From Bacillus cereus group sp. RP43 (GTDB lineage Bacteria > Bacillota > Bacilli > Bacillales > Bacillaceae_G): a stretch of DNA of 64,000 bases. Positions 46,637 to 55,857 of this stretch are shown here, piece after piece. Below the pieces are notes generated by a model that saw only the letters and a program-made list of their open reading frames with translations, searched no databases and was not told the DNA's origin. The stretch is from contig NZ_JARVHQ010000001.1 of assembly GCF_040459645.1 (NCBI RefSeq), positions 2,852,001-2,916,000 on the forward strand. The letters run 5' to 3'. The position numbers and the translations under genes are program-made. The stretch's first letter is position 1; the number at the start of each line of letters is the position of its first letter.

Positions 46637-47122
46637 CTACGCTACATTAACACCTTTATTCTTCAAAATAAACTTTCCAAATACGAAACGTACAAGAGGT
46701 CCCATTATTATTAATTGAAGTGGGTACGCCATAATAAAATTTTTAATAAAGACCGAAAAATAAATTGAAACGAATGAATCACCATGTAACCCATTATGTA
46801 AATACATCATAGCGATTCCGTAAAATGACATAAAGAATACCATTCCGATTACCATTGTTGTTGCCATCGCAATAATCATGTTTACTTTTTTTGATTTATC
46901 AAATGGTAATGCAAATACAATCTTTTTCGCACACGGTCCTACGATACATATTTCAATTAATAGCGCAATAATAAATCCAATTATTAGTTCTAATGCGATC
47001 TCCTTAATATGAATTGGCCCTCCTGCTCCATTCATTAATAAATTGTAAAACGTCATAACTATAACCATCCCAAGGCACATCATCATACCGAATTGGAGGT
47101 TTTCCTTTCTTGTTGTTGGCAA
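46637..47122 (-). CDS. DUF2798 membrane protein
   Basis: 161 residues, four hydrophobic segments arranged as two DUF2798 repeats (FGMMMCLGMVIVMTFYNLLM and later MGMVFFMSFYGIAMMYL). TTG 47120-47122 is used as start, following AGGGATGATG. An overlapping reading frame (47004-47240) is a shadow. Function unknown. Confidence 0.8.
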   Translation of the reverse strand: MPTTRKENLQFGMMMCLGMVIVMTFYNLLMNGAGGPIHIKEIALELIIGFIIALLIEICIVGPCAKKIVFALPFDKSKKVNMIIAMATTMVIGMVFFMSFYGIAMMYLHNGLHGDSFVSIYFSVFIKNFIMAYPLQLIIMGPLVRFVFGKFILKNKGVNVA

Positions 47123-47351
47123 TTTTCATCATCCCTTCTCTTTGAGTCTTTGTCATTATATCGATATTGGAAACTCCTTCGTAAGTGAACATTTTGTGAA
47201 CGTTTTTAAAGCGTTTACGTGCATTTCTTTCAGGCTTCACTCCAATCCTCCCACTTTATAACTTTTCACTTATAAAGGTTTTATATATTTTAATGTTGAA
47301 TTATTAAATTTAATATTGAATTATATGATAATTACTACTAGGAGGATAACC

Positions 47352-47954
47352 ATGAATAAAGCAGAATTTTACGCATATCACATCGTTACAAGGAAAACAA
47401 TGCGTATCGGACAAATCATTCATTTTGACAAAAATCAAACTAATACCCTCTATCACTTCTTTTTTGAAAGAGAACAATTAAATTCTAATGATGAAGACTC
47501 CATTCAAATTTTAAAAAGTCATTATCTCAATGAGGAATTACATATAAATAATGAAAATGCTAAAGTAGTTATGAATTATATAGATCAAACAATTAGAGCG
47601 GTTAGAGAAACGATTTTAGAAATGGTTAGACTGCAAGAATTTCCTGAATATCCTTCAAGGTTGTCTTGCTTATATGCTTCCAAAAGCTATGAAGATGCTT
47701 TGAAATGGAAAGCGCTATTTGATTCTTACAATCGAGAAGTTTTGCAGATTGTTAAACTACAAGTGATCGGTAGTTCTTTTGAAGGTGACGGAAATCTTTT
47801 ACCGAAAGAAGATGGTATTCCTTTCGCTCAAAAAATTGAACAGGCTAGAGAGTATTGGAAAGGAAACGTTAGAAATGAACTTCCTGAGCTACTAATTAAT
47901 GGGAGAATTGAAGTGGTAGAAATTATTGATGATTTTTCCCAAATTCATATTTAA
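47352..47954 (+). CDS. DUF2441-type protein
   Basis: 200 residues from ATG 47352 after TAGGAGGATAA; an upstream in-frame ATG has no ribosome site. Contains [41 protein letters not shown] and the conserved C-terminal AREYWKGN, as in DUF2441 proteins, which resemble ADP-ribosyl/toxin-type folds (RLSCLY-S motif). Role unknown. It is followed after 33 bases by the broken nucleoside hydrolase gene. Confidence 0.75.
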   Translation: MNKAEFYAYHIVTRKTMRIGQIIHFDKNQTNTLYHFFFEREQLNSNDEDSIQILKSHYLNEELHINNENAKVVMNYIDQTIRAVRETILEMVRLQEFPEYPSRLSCLYASKSYEDALKWKALFDSYNREVLQIVKLQVIGSSFEGDGNLLPKEDGIPFAQKIEQAREYWKGNVRNELPELLINGRIEVVEIIDDFSQIHI

Positions 47955-47987
47955 TTCCTGACTAAATATTATAGGATGGAGATTACA

Positions 47988-48941
47988 ATGATGAAAAAAG
48001 TGTACTTCAATCATGATGGTGGTGTAGATGATTTAATTTCATTGTTCCTATTACTTCAGATGGACAATATTGACCTCACAGGTGTTTCTATTATCCCAGC
48101 AGATTGCTATTTAGAACCAGCGATATCTGCAAGTCGTAAAATTATCGATCGCTTCGGAAAAGGTAATATTGAGGTAGCAGCGTCCAACTCTCGTGGGAAA
48201 AACCCATTTCCAAAAGACTAGCGGATGCATGCATTTTATGTAGATGCTTTACCAATTTTAAATGAGTTTGGAAAAGTTATAACACTCGCGGCAGCTAAAC
48301 CTGCACATCATCATATAATAGAGACTCTTCTACAAACTGATGGAAAAACAACTTTATTATTTACAGGGCCCCTGACTGACCTTGCTCGCGCATTATATGA
48401 ATCTCCAATAATCGAAGATAAAATTAAACGTCTCGTTTGGATGGGCGGTACATTTCATACTGTGGGAAATGTACATGAGCCAGAACATGACGGAACAGCC
48501 GAATGGAATTCATTTTGGGATCCCGAAGCAGTAGCTCGTGTTTGGGATGCTAATATAGTAATTGATTTAGTAACTCTAGAAAGTACTTATCAGGTTCCAC
48601 TAACTTTAGATGTACGTGAACGTTGGGCAAAAGAAAGAAAGTATATTGGTGTTGACTTCCTTGGTCAATGCTATGCAATGGTCCCTCCTCTCGTTCACTT
48701 TTCAACTAACTCTACCTACTATTTGTGGGATGTATTAACTGCTGCTTTTGTTGGGAGAGCTGATCTTGCAAAAACAAAAACGATTACTAGTATCGTTCAT
48801 ACATACGGACCCAGCCAAGGACGTACAGTGGAAACTGCTAACGGAAGACCAGTAAATGTCATTTATGATGTGAAACGTGATGCATTCTTTGAATATATTA
48901 CTGAATTAGCTAAAAAAGCTGCTAATCACAACCAGTGTTGA
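47988..48941 (+). pseudogene. Nucleoside hydrolase (IunH/RihC family) with in-frame TAG
   Basis: ATG 47988 follows AGGATGGAGA. The frame reads KKVYFNHDGGVDDLISLFLL (the calcium-binding D-x4-DD motif) to a TAG at 48219-48221 directly after GKNPFPKD, then continues in the same frame RMHAFYVDALPIL through LLFTGPLTDLARAL and TAEWNSFWDPEAV to the stop at 48941. A Trp codon (TGG to TAG) is the likely ancestor. Total 317 codons, the family's usual length. The downstream half begins with an ATG and might be translated alone, but it would lack the metal site. Confidence 0.85.
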
Positions 48942-49013
48942 AAGCCGTATAAACCCAGTTGATGAGCCAGCAAAAAAATTTAGAAATTGGTTGGGACTAA
49001 ATATTTAATTATT

Positions 49014-49049
49014 AAAAAGAGTATTGAATTAATTTTCAATACTCTTTTT
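49014..49049. terminator. Terminator after the nucleoside hydrolase
   Basis: A perfect 15-bp stem AAAAAGAGTATTGAA with its complement and trailing T residues. Confidence 0.85.
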
Positions 49050-49104
49050 GTGAAGTCAAATTGTATTTGTTCAGAACAAGCACCAATTTATTTTGAGCTA
49101 GGTT

Positions 49105-49971
49105 TTACAGATTAACCATTTCATAACCATTTACAAAGTACGTTATTGTTTCTAGCTCATCTTCATTTAATTCTCTATCTAGTTCTTGTTTATATGCTGC
49201 CTTTATCTTCTCTTCATCGCCTTTATGAGTTTCCGTATAAGTTCCTACTGTTTTTAGCAATTGAATTTCTTGTAAAAACTCATCCCGATTTATAGCTGTC
49301 CCATGAGAAAGAATATATGTCTCAGCATCAAATTTCTCTAATTCTTGTATCAGTTTAAACGTTCGTTTCGTTGTATAGTTCCGCTTTGCAGAAAAGATAT
49401 CTGCATATATACAGTCTCCTAAAAACAAAATCTTTTCTTCTTTAATATAAATGACAACAGAGTCATGTGAATGGTCTCCGCCCACATGCTTTAACACACA
49501 TGTCACATCACCAAGGTCTAATTCAAGTTGTTTCTGAAAGGTTAAGGACGGCGGAAGAATTTGAATATTTCTTGGTTTTTCACTGAACTCTTTTTTTATA
49601 CAGTCCGCACAAAATTCAATTTCTGTACCCTCTTTCACTCGTGCGTCCAATGCCTCATCCGACCACTCATAAGAAACAAGTGTGTTCATCTCTTTTTTTG
49701 TTTCAAAATGTGCGATAGACAATGCATTTTGTAATACAGGCAATCCAAAAATATGATCCCAGTGCCAATGCGTTAATGCTACAAAATCAGGATTTGAGAT
49801 ATTTTGCTCTTTTAGCATTTCTAAAAACAATTGTGTATGTGCTTCTGAATTACCTGCATCTATCATCAAAGTCTTTTCTTTTCCAACTACCATTCCTAAG
49901 ATAGGTCTATCAGTCTCGGAAACAGGTGTCATATACCAAAATGCGTTTCCTATTTTTTTAATTTGCTGCAT
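49105..49971 (-). CDS. Metallo-beta-lactamase-fold hydrolase
   Basis: 288 residues. Complete metal motif LTHWHWDHIFGLP, then GGDHSHDSVV, LGDCIYAD and LSHGTAI, as in MBL-fold enzymes with two metal ions. ATG 49969-49971 follows GGAGGCAATAGTT; an earlier in-frame ATG overlaps that site. Substrate unknown. Confidence 0.9.
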   Translation of the reverse strand: MQQIKKIGNAFWYMTPVSETDRPILGMVVGKEKTLMIDAGNSEAHTQLFLEMLKEQNISNPDFVALTHWHWDHIFGLPVLQNALSIAHFETKKEMNTLVSYEWSDEALDARVKEGTEIEFCADCIKKEFSEKPRNIQILPPSLTFQKQLELDLGDVTCVLKHVGGDHSHDSVVIYIKEEKILFLGDCIYADIFSAKRNYTTKRTFKLIQELEKFDAETYILSHGTAINRDEFLQEIQLLKTVGTYTETHKGDEEKIKAAYKQELDRELNEDELETITYFVNGYEMVNL

Positions 49972-49986
49972 AACTATTGCCTCCAT

Positions 49987-50235
49987 TTTATGACTGTGTA
50001 AAAATTCCCAGCCGAGAATTTTCTTTATTTTGATTACTAGTAAATAACAATGTCAGAAATGAAATCATTCTACATTTTTTATTATCTAGTGAAATACAAA
50101 TACTAATTTTGACAAAGGCATCCTTTCTCAACATTTGTTACTTTTAATCTATTTTACGCTACGAATTTACATTTAAATTATATTACAATCTGTATAAATG
50201 AGATACATTTTACAATATCGAAGAGGTGTTGAACC
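49987..50235. other. Intergenic stretch, promoter region
   Basis: AT-rich, with no repeat or coding remnant recognised; the promoter for the minus-strand MBL gene must lie here. Confidence 0.4.
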
Positions 50236-50307
50236 TTGAATACAAAGGAAACAATCATTCCCTATTTCGGTAATGTGTTAACAGATAAAGAGTTGATTAA
50301 TCAATGA
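50236..50307 (+). CDS. 23-codon open frame with good ribosome site (possible gene remnant)
   Basis: TTG 50236 follows AAGAGGTG; it reads MNTKETIIPYFGNVLTDKEL to TGA 50305. In the next frame the text continues NEFNEEGYHVIS before a stop, so this may be a truncated, frameshifted start of a lost gene rather than a functional peptide. Confidence 0.3.
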   Translation: MNTKETIIPYFGNVLTDKELINQ

Positions 50308-50345
50308 ATTTAATGAGGAAGGCTACCATGTTATCAGCTGAATAA

Positions 50346-50371
50346 AAGCAGCAACTATACAGTTGCTGCTT
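50346..50371. terminator. Terminator overlapping the HlyC/CorC stop
   Basis: AAGCAGCAACT and AGTTGCTGCTT; the stem overlaps the last codons of the minus-strand gene. Confidence 0.75.
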
Positions 50372-51668
50372 CCAACATTTCTTTTTGTATTTCAACACGT
50401 TTGATTTGGTGAGGGTCTTTAGAAAGAATTTTAAATGCATATCCTTCGCTATTTACTGTTTGCCCTTCCTGGATATCATAATTCTGCATCAGAATCCAAC
50501 CACCAATCGTGTCAACATCACTATCATTCATATGTAATCCTAGTAAATCATTTAATTCGCTAATTAATACTTTACCTTCTACGACAACATGACCTTCCTT
50601 CATTTGCTGGATGGGCGGACGCTCATCTTCATCGTATTCATCACGGATCTCTCCTACAATCTCTTCCAAAATATCCTCAATGGTTACAATACCAGCCGTA
50701 CCGCCGTATTCATCATATAAGACAGCCAACGGAATACGTTTCTTTTGCATTTGTAGTAAAAGATCATGTATTGGTATGGTCTCAATTACTTCAATTACTG
50801 GACGCGTATACGATTGAATAGAACTGAATTCTTTTGTTTCCTTATTCATATAACGGATAAAGAAATCTTTCACATTCACCATACCAATGATTTCATCTTT
50901 ATCTTCCCCAAATACTGGGTAACGTGTGTACTTTTCATCACGGATTATTTTCATATGGTCTGCTAAAGAATTATCTACATGTAGCCCTATGATTTCTGTA
51001 CGAGGGACCATGATTTCTTTCGCAATACGATTATCAAATTCAAAAATATTATTTACATATTTGTATTCAGCTTGATTAATTTCTCCACGTTCATAACTTT
51101 CAGAAAGAATCAATCGTAATTCTTCTTCTGTATGTGCTACATCATGCTCTGATGCAGGTTTTAAGCCGAACATTCCTGTTATCATCCTTGCAGAGCCATT
51201 TAACAAGCGAATAAACGGATACATGATTTTGTAGAACCAGATAAGCGGAGCCGAAAGTAATAAAGTAACCTTCTCAGCCTTTTGAATCGCGAATGTCTTT
51301 GGTGCTAATTCACCAACTACAACATGTAAGTACGTCATAATAGTAAAAGCAATTCCTAAAGATAATACACCTGCAATGGAAGGATTGATGTTCCACTTAT
51401 CAAATAAAGGATGTAAAAGTCTCTCAATCGTTGGTTCACCTAGTGCCCCAAGTCCCATTGCTGTAACTGTAATCCCTAATTGACAAGCTGACAAATACTC
51501 ATCCAAGTTTGATGTCACTTTCTTAGCTGCTAGCGCACCCTTCTTTCCTTCTAATACAAATTGATCAATCTTTGATCCTCTTACTTTTACAATAGCAAAC
51601 TCAATTGCCACAAAAAATGCAGTACATGCGATTAAAACCGCTACCATGATTAAATTAAATATGTCCAA
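50355..51668 (-). CDS. HlyC/CorC-family CNNM transporter-like protein
   Basis: 437 residues. N-terminal DUF21 membrane domain (FFVAIEFAIVKVRGSKI; ACQLGITVTAMGLGALGEP), a tandem CBS pair (MVPRTEIIGLHVD; RIPLAVLYDEYGGTAGIVT) and a C-terminal CorC_HlyC domain. Bacterial CNNM proteins are linked to magnesium export and membrane integrity. The start is TTG 51666-51668 after AAGGGAATTAG. A long leader precedes it. Confidence 0.9.
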   Translation of the reverse strand: MDIFNLIMVAVLIACTAFFVAIEFAIVKVRGSKIDQFVLEGKKGALAAKKVTSNLDEYLSACQLGITVTAMGLGALGEPTIERLLHPLFDKWNINPSIAGVLSLGIAFTIMTYLHVVVGELAPKTFAIQKAEKVTLLLSAPLIWFYKIMYPFIRLLNGSARMITGMFGLKPASEHDVAHTEEELRLILSESYERGEINQAEYKYVNNIFEFDNRIAKEIMVPRTEIIGLHVDNSLADHMKIIRDEKYTRYPVFGEDKDEIIGMVNVKDFFIRYMNKETKEFSSIQSYTRPVIEVIETIPIHDLLLQMQKKRIPLAVLYDEYGGTAGIVTIEDILEEIVGEIRDEYDEDERPPIQQMKEGHVVVEGKVLISELNDLLGLHMNDSDVDTIGGWILMQNYDIQEGQTVNSEGYAFKILSKDPHQIKRVEIQKEMLEAATV

Positions 51669-52104
51669 CTAATTCCCTTAGCTTCCTTGAAACTAAAGGA
51701 TTCACCTCCTGATATATTTTCTCTTTCCATACCTACAATTTCATACACATTAACATGAGATTGTATACAATCTACATTCTCAAAATGATGAGAGGTACTC
51801 TGAGAAAATCGAGGTCATTTAGCCACCTATCCGAGTCAACATCTGAGTCCAATACATTTCCACCGCCTTGATTAAATTATCTATATGTTAGCATGAGAAA
51901 TAAATCCCAGTCAACGTTTACATTTTGTATACCCTGAAATTTAAACAAAAGCTTCTCTTCCCTGTTACATAAAATCTCTTAATGCGTGTACCAAACACTA
52001 TAACATACCCTTCGCTTCCACTAACTATATTATTTTTTATTTACATTCCTTCTCACAGCAAAAAACAAAGCTCAGTAATTTTTGTCAGACTTTTCGAAAA
52101 CATT
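51669..52104. promoter_or_regulatory. Long leader of the HlyC/CorC gene with a 16-bp palindrome
   Basis: The minus-strand leader contains AGATTGTATACAATCT (51758-51773, a perfect palindrome) and, near 51780-51850, several short self-complementary segments, e.g. around GGTGGCTAAATGACC. A regulatory RNA is conceivable, but it does not match the magnesium M-box or manganese yybP-ykoY patterns as I know them. The remainder up to the arsR promoter is featureless. Confidence 0.4.
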
Positions 52105-52169
52105 TTGACACACATATTAGCCAATGCTAATATGAATAAAGAATAAACATATTAGTTATTACTAATACG
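52105..52169 (+). promoter_or_regulatory. Promoter and two operators of the arsR-cadA operon
   Basis: TTGACA at 52105-52110 and TAATAT at 52128-52133, 17 bases apart. CATATTAG-N6-CTAATATG (52113-52134) overlaps the core promoter and a second copy, CATATTAG-N6-CTAATACG (52148-52169), lies downstream. This is the expected form for a metal-sensing ArsR/CadC repressor. Confidence 0.8.
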
Positions 52170-52190
52170 AATGGAATGGAGAGGATACGA

Positions 52191-52538
52191 TTGTGTAACT
52201 CAAATGACTTAGATATAAAAGCCAAATTTATTCGAGGATTTGCTGATAAAACTAGACTTCAGATTCTTCAATGTATGTTAGATGGTGAAAAAACGGTATC
52301 CGAAATTGTAGAAATCACTAAAGGAAATCAGTCAAATATCTCACAACACCTAAACTGTTTAAAAGGATGCGGCATCATCCTAGGTAGACAAGAAGGAAAG
52401 TATGTCTACTATTCTTTACGCAATACACAAATTGAACAGTTACTTACAATGTTCGATGTTGTCTTTCATGAGGTACAAAATGAAGTAGCATCATGTGATA
52501 AAAACGATAGTTGTTTATCTCAAAAAGGAGAGAACTGA
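52191..52538 (+). CDS. ArsR/SmtB-family metal-responsive repressor (CadC-like)
   Basis: 115 residues from TTG 52191, preceded by GGAGAGG with good spacing; an upstream ATG (52176) overlaps that site. Winged helix ADKTRLQILQCMLDGEKTVSEI and QSNISQHLNCLKGCGIILGRQEGKYVYYSL. Cys at the N-terminus (CNSND) and CDKNDSC at the end could bind metal, as in CadC-type sensors. Followed directly by cadA. Confidence 0.88.
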   Translation: MCNSNDLDIKAKFIRGFADKTRLQILQCMLDGEKTVSEIVEITKGNQSNISQHLNCLKGCGIILGRQEGKYVYYSLRNTQIEQLLTMFDVVFHEVQNEVASCDKNDSCLSQKGEN

Positions 52539-52539
52539 T

Positions 52540-55044
52540 ATGACAGATAAAAAGGAGAGCGAAAAACAAACAAATTGTTGTGAAAATTCTTCCATAGCAT
52601 CCACAAAAGAAGAATTAGCAACGGAAACTGCATCTTGTTGCTCTTCAAAAAAAGAGATTCCTATTGTGCCAGTTGTTAAAAACACTTCTTGTTGTAATGG
52701 TGAAAACAAAACTGAAAAAGAAAAAACTACAAAAGAAACATCGTCATGTTGCTCTTCTAAAACAGAGATTCCAATTATCCCTATTACTAAGGAAACTTCT
52801 TGCTGTAGTAGTAACAACAATTCTATTAAAACTGAAACTTGTTGTTCAGCTGAATTAGCCCTACCAAAAGAATCAATGACATCAAAATCTTCTTGCTGTA
52901 GTGATAACTCATGCGAAGACCCATCACCTCTTCTTAATACTCAAAAAATATCAGGAGATGGCGTACAAACTTATCTTGTAGAAGGTATGGATTGCGGTGC
53001 ATGCGCTTTAACAATCGAAAAGCATCTACACAACGTTTCTGGCGTAGAGGAAGTTCGAGTAAACTTCGCTACTGGAAAAATGCATATTCGTCATGACCGA
53101 AATGTGGATGACATTATAAAAGAAGTGTCTAACGCAGGATTTGAGGCCTCTTTAGCAGGAACTCGTAGAGGAACGGCACCTGTTTCAAAATCAAAAAATA
53201 CAACTTTGATTCTCCCAGGTTTATTTTTAGCTTTAGGATTTGGAGGAAGCTTTACAAACATATCCCCTCTTCTTATTACACTTCTCTATGCGGTGAGCAT
53301 TGGAATTGGTGGTTATAAACCTGCTAAAAGTGCCTTTTATGCAATTAGAAGTAAATCACTCGATATGAACGTTCTCATGATATCAGCCGCTATTGGTGCT
53401 GCATTAATTGGTCAATGGCTAGAAGGCGCAACCGTTGTTTGGTTATTTGCATTAGGGGCAACGCTACAAAATAAATCAATTGAACGTACACGAGAATCTA
53501 TTCGTGGATTAATTGATTTAGCACCATCAGAAGCTTGGGTAAAAGTCGGAACTGAACTTATAAAAAAATCCGTTGATGATATTGCAGTAAATACAACGAT
53601 TGTTGTAAAGCCAGGTGAAAAAATCCCATTAGACGGCACAGTTATAGGAGGCACTTCTACTGTAAACCAAGCGCCGATAACTGGTGAATCTATCCCAATC
53701 GATAAACAAATTGGCGATTCCGTATATGCAGGAACAATCAATGAAGAAGGTTCGCTTGAGATTACAGTAACTAAACTTGTTGAGGGTACTACATTATCTC
53801 GAATTATTCATCTTGTAGAGGAAGCACAGGAAAATAAAGCACCGACAGAAGCATTTGTAGATCGTTTCGCAAAAATCTATACACCTATCGTTTTTGTATT
53901 AGCAATTGGTGTCATGATTATCCCTCCCCTTCTTGGTATGGGCGAATGGATGGAATGGATTTATAAAGGTTTAGAACTTCTTGTTGTTGCGTGTCCTTGC
54001 GCTTTAGTTATCTCTACTCCAGTTGCTATTGTATCTGCAATTGGAAATGCAGCAAGAAACGGTGTACTCATTAAAGGTGGTACAGCTTTAGAAATTGCAG
54101 GTTCTTTAAATGCTATTGCGTTTGATAAAACAGGAACATTGACTGAAGGAAAACCAAAAGTAATGCATGTACGAAGCGTAGATTGTACTGAAGATGAATT
54201 ATTATCCATCGCAGCAACAATTGAAGAATACTCTAATCATCCCATTGCAAAAGCCATTACAGCATATGCGAAAGAACACCAAACTTCTATTCAAAGTGGA
54301 ACCGACTTCCGCGCCATTGTAGGAAAAGGTGCGCAAGTCACGATAGATGGCGAAACATACTACGCTGGAAATAAAGTATTATATGAAGATTTTGGAGTTT
54401 CGCTTCAAATGTGGAACGAACCAATTCAGGAAATGCAAAGAATTGGTCAAACCGTGATACTTGTCGGAACGAACAAAGTCATTTTAGGTATGATTTCAGT
54501 AGCAGATTCCATTCGTTCTACTACTTATGGAACAATTCAAGAATTAAAACGATCAGGTATTCGGGAAACTGTTATGTTAACAGGAGACAATGAAGGAACC
54601 GCAGAACACATTGCACAAAAAGCAAAAGTAGATCGCTATTTTGCTGACTTACTTCCAGAAGATAAAGTTCATTCTGTCAAACAACTTCAATCTGAAGGGA
54701 AAACAGTAGCTATGATTGGGGACGGCATAAATGATGCCCCTGCCCTCGCTACTGCAAACCTAGGGATTGCAATGGGCGGTGCAGGAACTGATACCGCAAT
54801 GGAAACGGCAGATATTGTATTAATGGCAGATAATCTTGAAAAACTTCCTTATACAATGAAACTAAGTCGGAAAGCATTGCACATCATAAAACAAAATATT
54901 TGGTTCTCATTGATTATTAAATTTATCGCCCTTGCCTTTATCTTCCCAGGTTGGCTCACTCTTTGGATGGCTGTCCTAAGTGATACAGGCGCTGCACTTA
55001 TTGTAATCCTTAACAGTATGCGTTTATTACGGAACAAACAATAA
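52540..55044 (+). CDS. cadA: Heavy-metal P1B-type ATPase (CadA/ZntA-like) with Cys-Cys repeat N-terminus
   Basis: 834 residues. The first ~135 residues carry a tandem series of Cys-Cys motifs (CCENSS, ASCCSSKKEIPIVPVVK, SCCNGENK, SSCCSSKTEIPIIPITK, SCCSSNNN, TCCSAEL, SCCSDNSC). A heavy-metal-associated domain follows (GMDCGACALTIEKHL), then the P-type core: TGESIPIDKQIGD, the CPC ion motif VVACPCALVISTP, phosphorylation site FDKTGTLTEGKP, SNHPIAKAI and MIGDGINDAPALA. CPC with DKTGT supports Cd/Zn/Pb export. The Cys-rich extension would add metal-binding sites. ATG follows AAGGAGAG, in an operon with arsR. Confidence 0.92.
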   Translation: MTDKKESEKQTNCCENSSIASTKEELATETASCCSSKKEIPIVPVVKNTSCCNGENKTEKEKTTKETSSCCSSKTEIPIIPITKETSCCSSNNNSIKTETCCSAELALPKESMTSKSSCCSDNSCEDPSPLLNTQKISGDGVQTYLVEGMDCGACALTIEKHLHNVSGVEEVRVNFATGKMHIRHDRNVDDIIKEVSNAGFEASLAGTRRGTAPVSKSKNTTLILPGLFLALGFGGSFTNISPLLITLLYAVSIGIGGYKPAKSAFYAIRSKSLDMNVLMISAAIGAALIGQWLEGATVVWLFALGATLQNKSIERTRESIRGLIDLAPSEAWVKVGTELIKKSVDDIAVNTTIVVKPGEKIPLDGTVIGGTSTVNQAPITGESIPIDKQIGDSVYAGTINEEGSLEITVTKLVEGTTLSRIIHLVEEAQENKAPTEAFVDRFAKIYTPIVFVLAIGVMIIPPLLGMGEWMEWIYKGLELLVVACPCALVISTPVAIVSAIGNAARNGVLIKGGTALEIAGSLNAIAFDKTGTLTEGKPKVMHVRSVDCTEDELLSIAATIEEYSNHPIAKAITAYAKEHQTSIQSGTDFRAIVGKGAQVTIDGETYYAGNKVLYEDFGVSLQMWNEPIQEMQRIGQTVILVGTNKVILGMISVADSIRSTTYGTIQELKRSGIRETVMLTGDNEGTAEHIAQKAKVDRYFADLLPEDKVHSVKQLQSEGKTVAMIGDGINDAPALATANLGIAMGGAGTDTAMETADIVLMADNLEKLPYTMKLSRKALHIIKQNIWFSLIIKFIALAFIFPGWLTLWMAVLSDTGAALIVILNSMRLLRNKQ

Positions 55045-55077
55045 GATAAGGAGCTACTGAGTAGCTCCTTATCTTAT
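55041..55077 (+). terminator. Terminator of the arsR-cadA operon
   Basis: A perfect 17-bp stem starting ATAAGATAAGGAGCTAC with a three-base loop; the first arm includes the stop codon region. Confidence 0.9.
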
Positions 55078-55207
55078 ATACAAATTGAATTAGGATGTAG
55101 AAATGTTATCATTTAGTGGGCGTTTACAAAAATAAGCGTTACTGCGAGAACAGCTGAGTTACTATGAACCTATGCCAACACACTCTATCTTTTCCTCATC
55201 TTCTGAT

Positions 55208-55716
55208 TTAAAGGTCATCCTCTTCTTGTTTTTCAAAATCACTCCATGTCCAATTGGTCCAATCATTGTTTACTTTCCCTACAGTTATCAAATTCACATT
55301 ATTTAATTCAATCGCTTTAGCTAAACTTTGAAAGAATATGCTCTCACTCGTTTTTTGATCATCACTAATATCAGGATGTTCCCATTCTTCTGTTTGATAA
55401 AATAGATTTGGTTTAAATTCTGCATTGATTTCATCTAATATGTCCGAGGGCTGTATCCAGAATTTCTCCTTATATATAGAAGTTAAAAAACGAATAAGTT
55501 TGGTAGGATGAAATGAATCTGTTTCAATTCCTAAACGCTTATACTCTTCTATCATTGGTGTTAAGGTAATATGTTCTCCTTTCAAAAGTAGCTCCATATG
55601 AAAAGGATCTACAAGGAAACGATCTTCATCATCGTACCAATACTCTTCATTTACCAGCGTTAAGATTTCATCGAAACATGAAAAGAATCCTTTTTGTTTG
55701 CAATCTTATTCCCCAT
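55208..55716 (-). pseudogene. Unknown protein broken by a homopolymer frameshift near its start
   Basis: ATG 55714-55716 reads MGNKIANKK and leaves the frame in a run of five A. With six A it would continue GFFSCFDEILTLVNEEYWYD and on to the stop at 55208, about 169 residues in all. The large remaining frame has no ribosome site at its internal ATG. The protein is acidic, rich in aromatic residues (DWTNWTWSDFE near the end); no family recognised. Confidence 0.55.
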
Positions 55717-55857
55717 TTCACATCTTCGGTTAAATTCGATATATAGATTATAACGAATTGATAGATTTTTCTCTATAATCAAACACTATCATTTGGACTA
55801 ATCTGCCTCGCCTGTTAGTAAGCTAAAAACAAGGGTATAAAATCGGAGTGTGATAAT

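Noticed and set aside
47004..47240. 78-codon frame over the start of the DUF2798 gene
   Set aside because: Overlaps a well-supported gene; no good ribosome site.
51690..51900. M-box or yybP-ykoY riboswitch ahead of the HlyC/CorC gene
   Set aside because: The conserved core sequences of those classes, as I know them, are not present. Kept only as an unspecified leader.
52515..52820. Antisense frame over the Cys-Cys repeats of CadA
   Set aside because: Leu/Gln-rich shadow of the repeat, no ribosome site.
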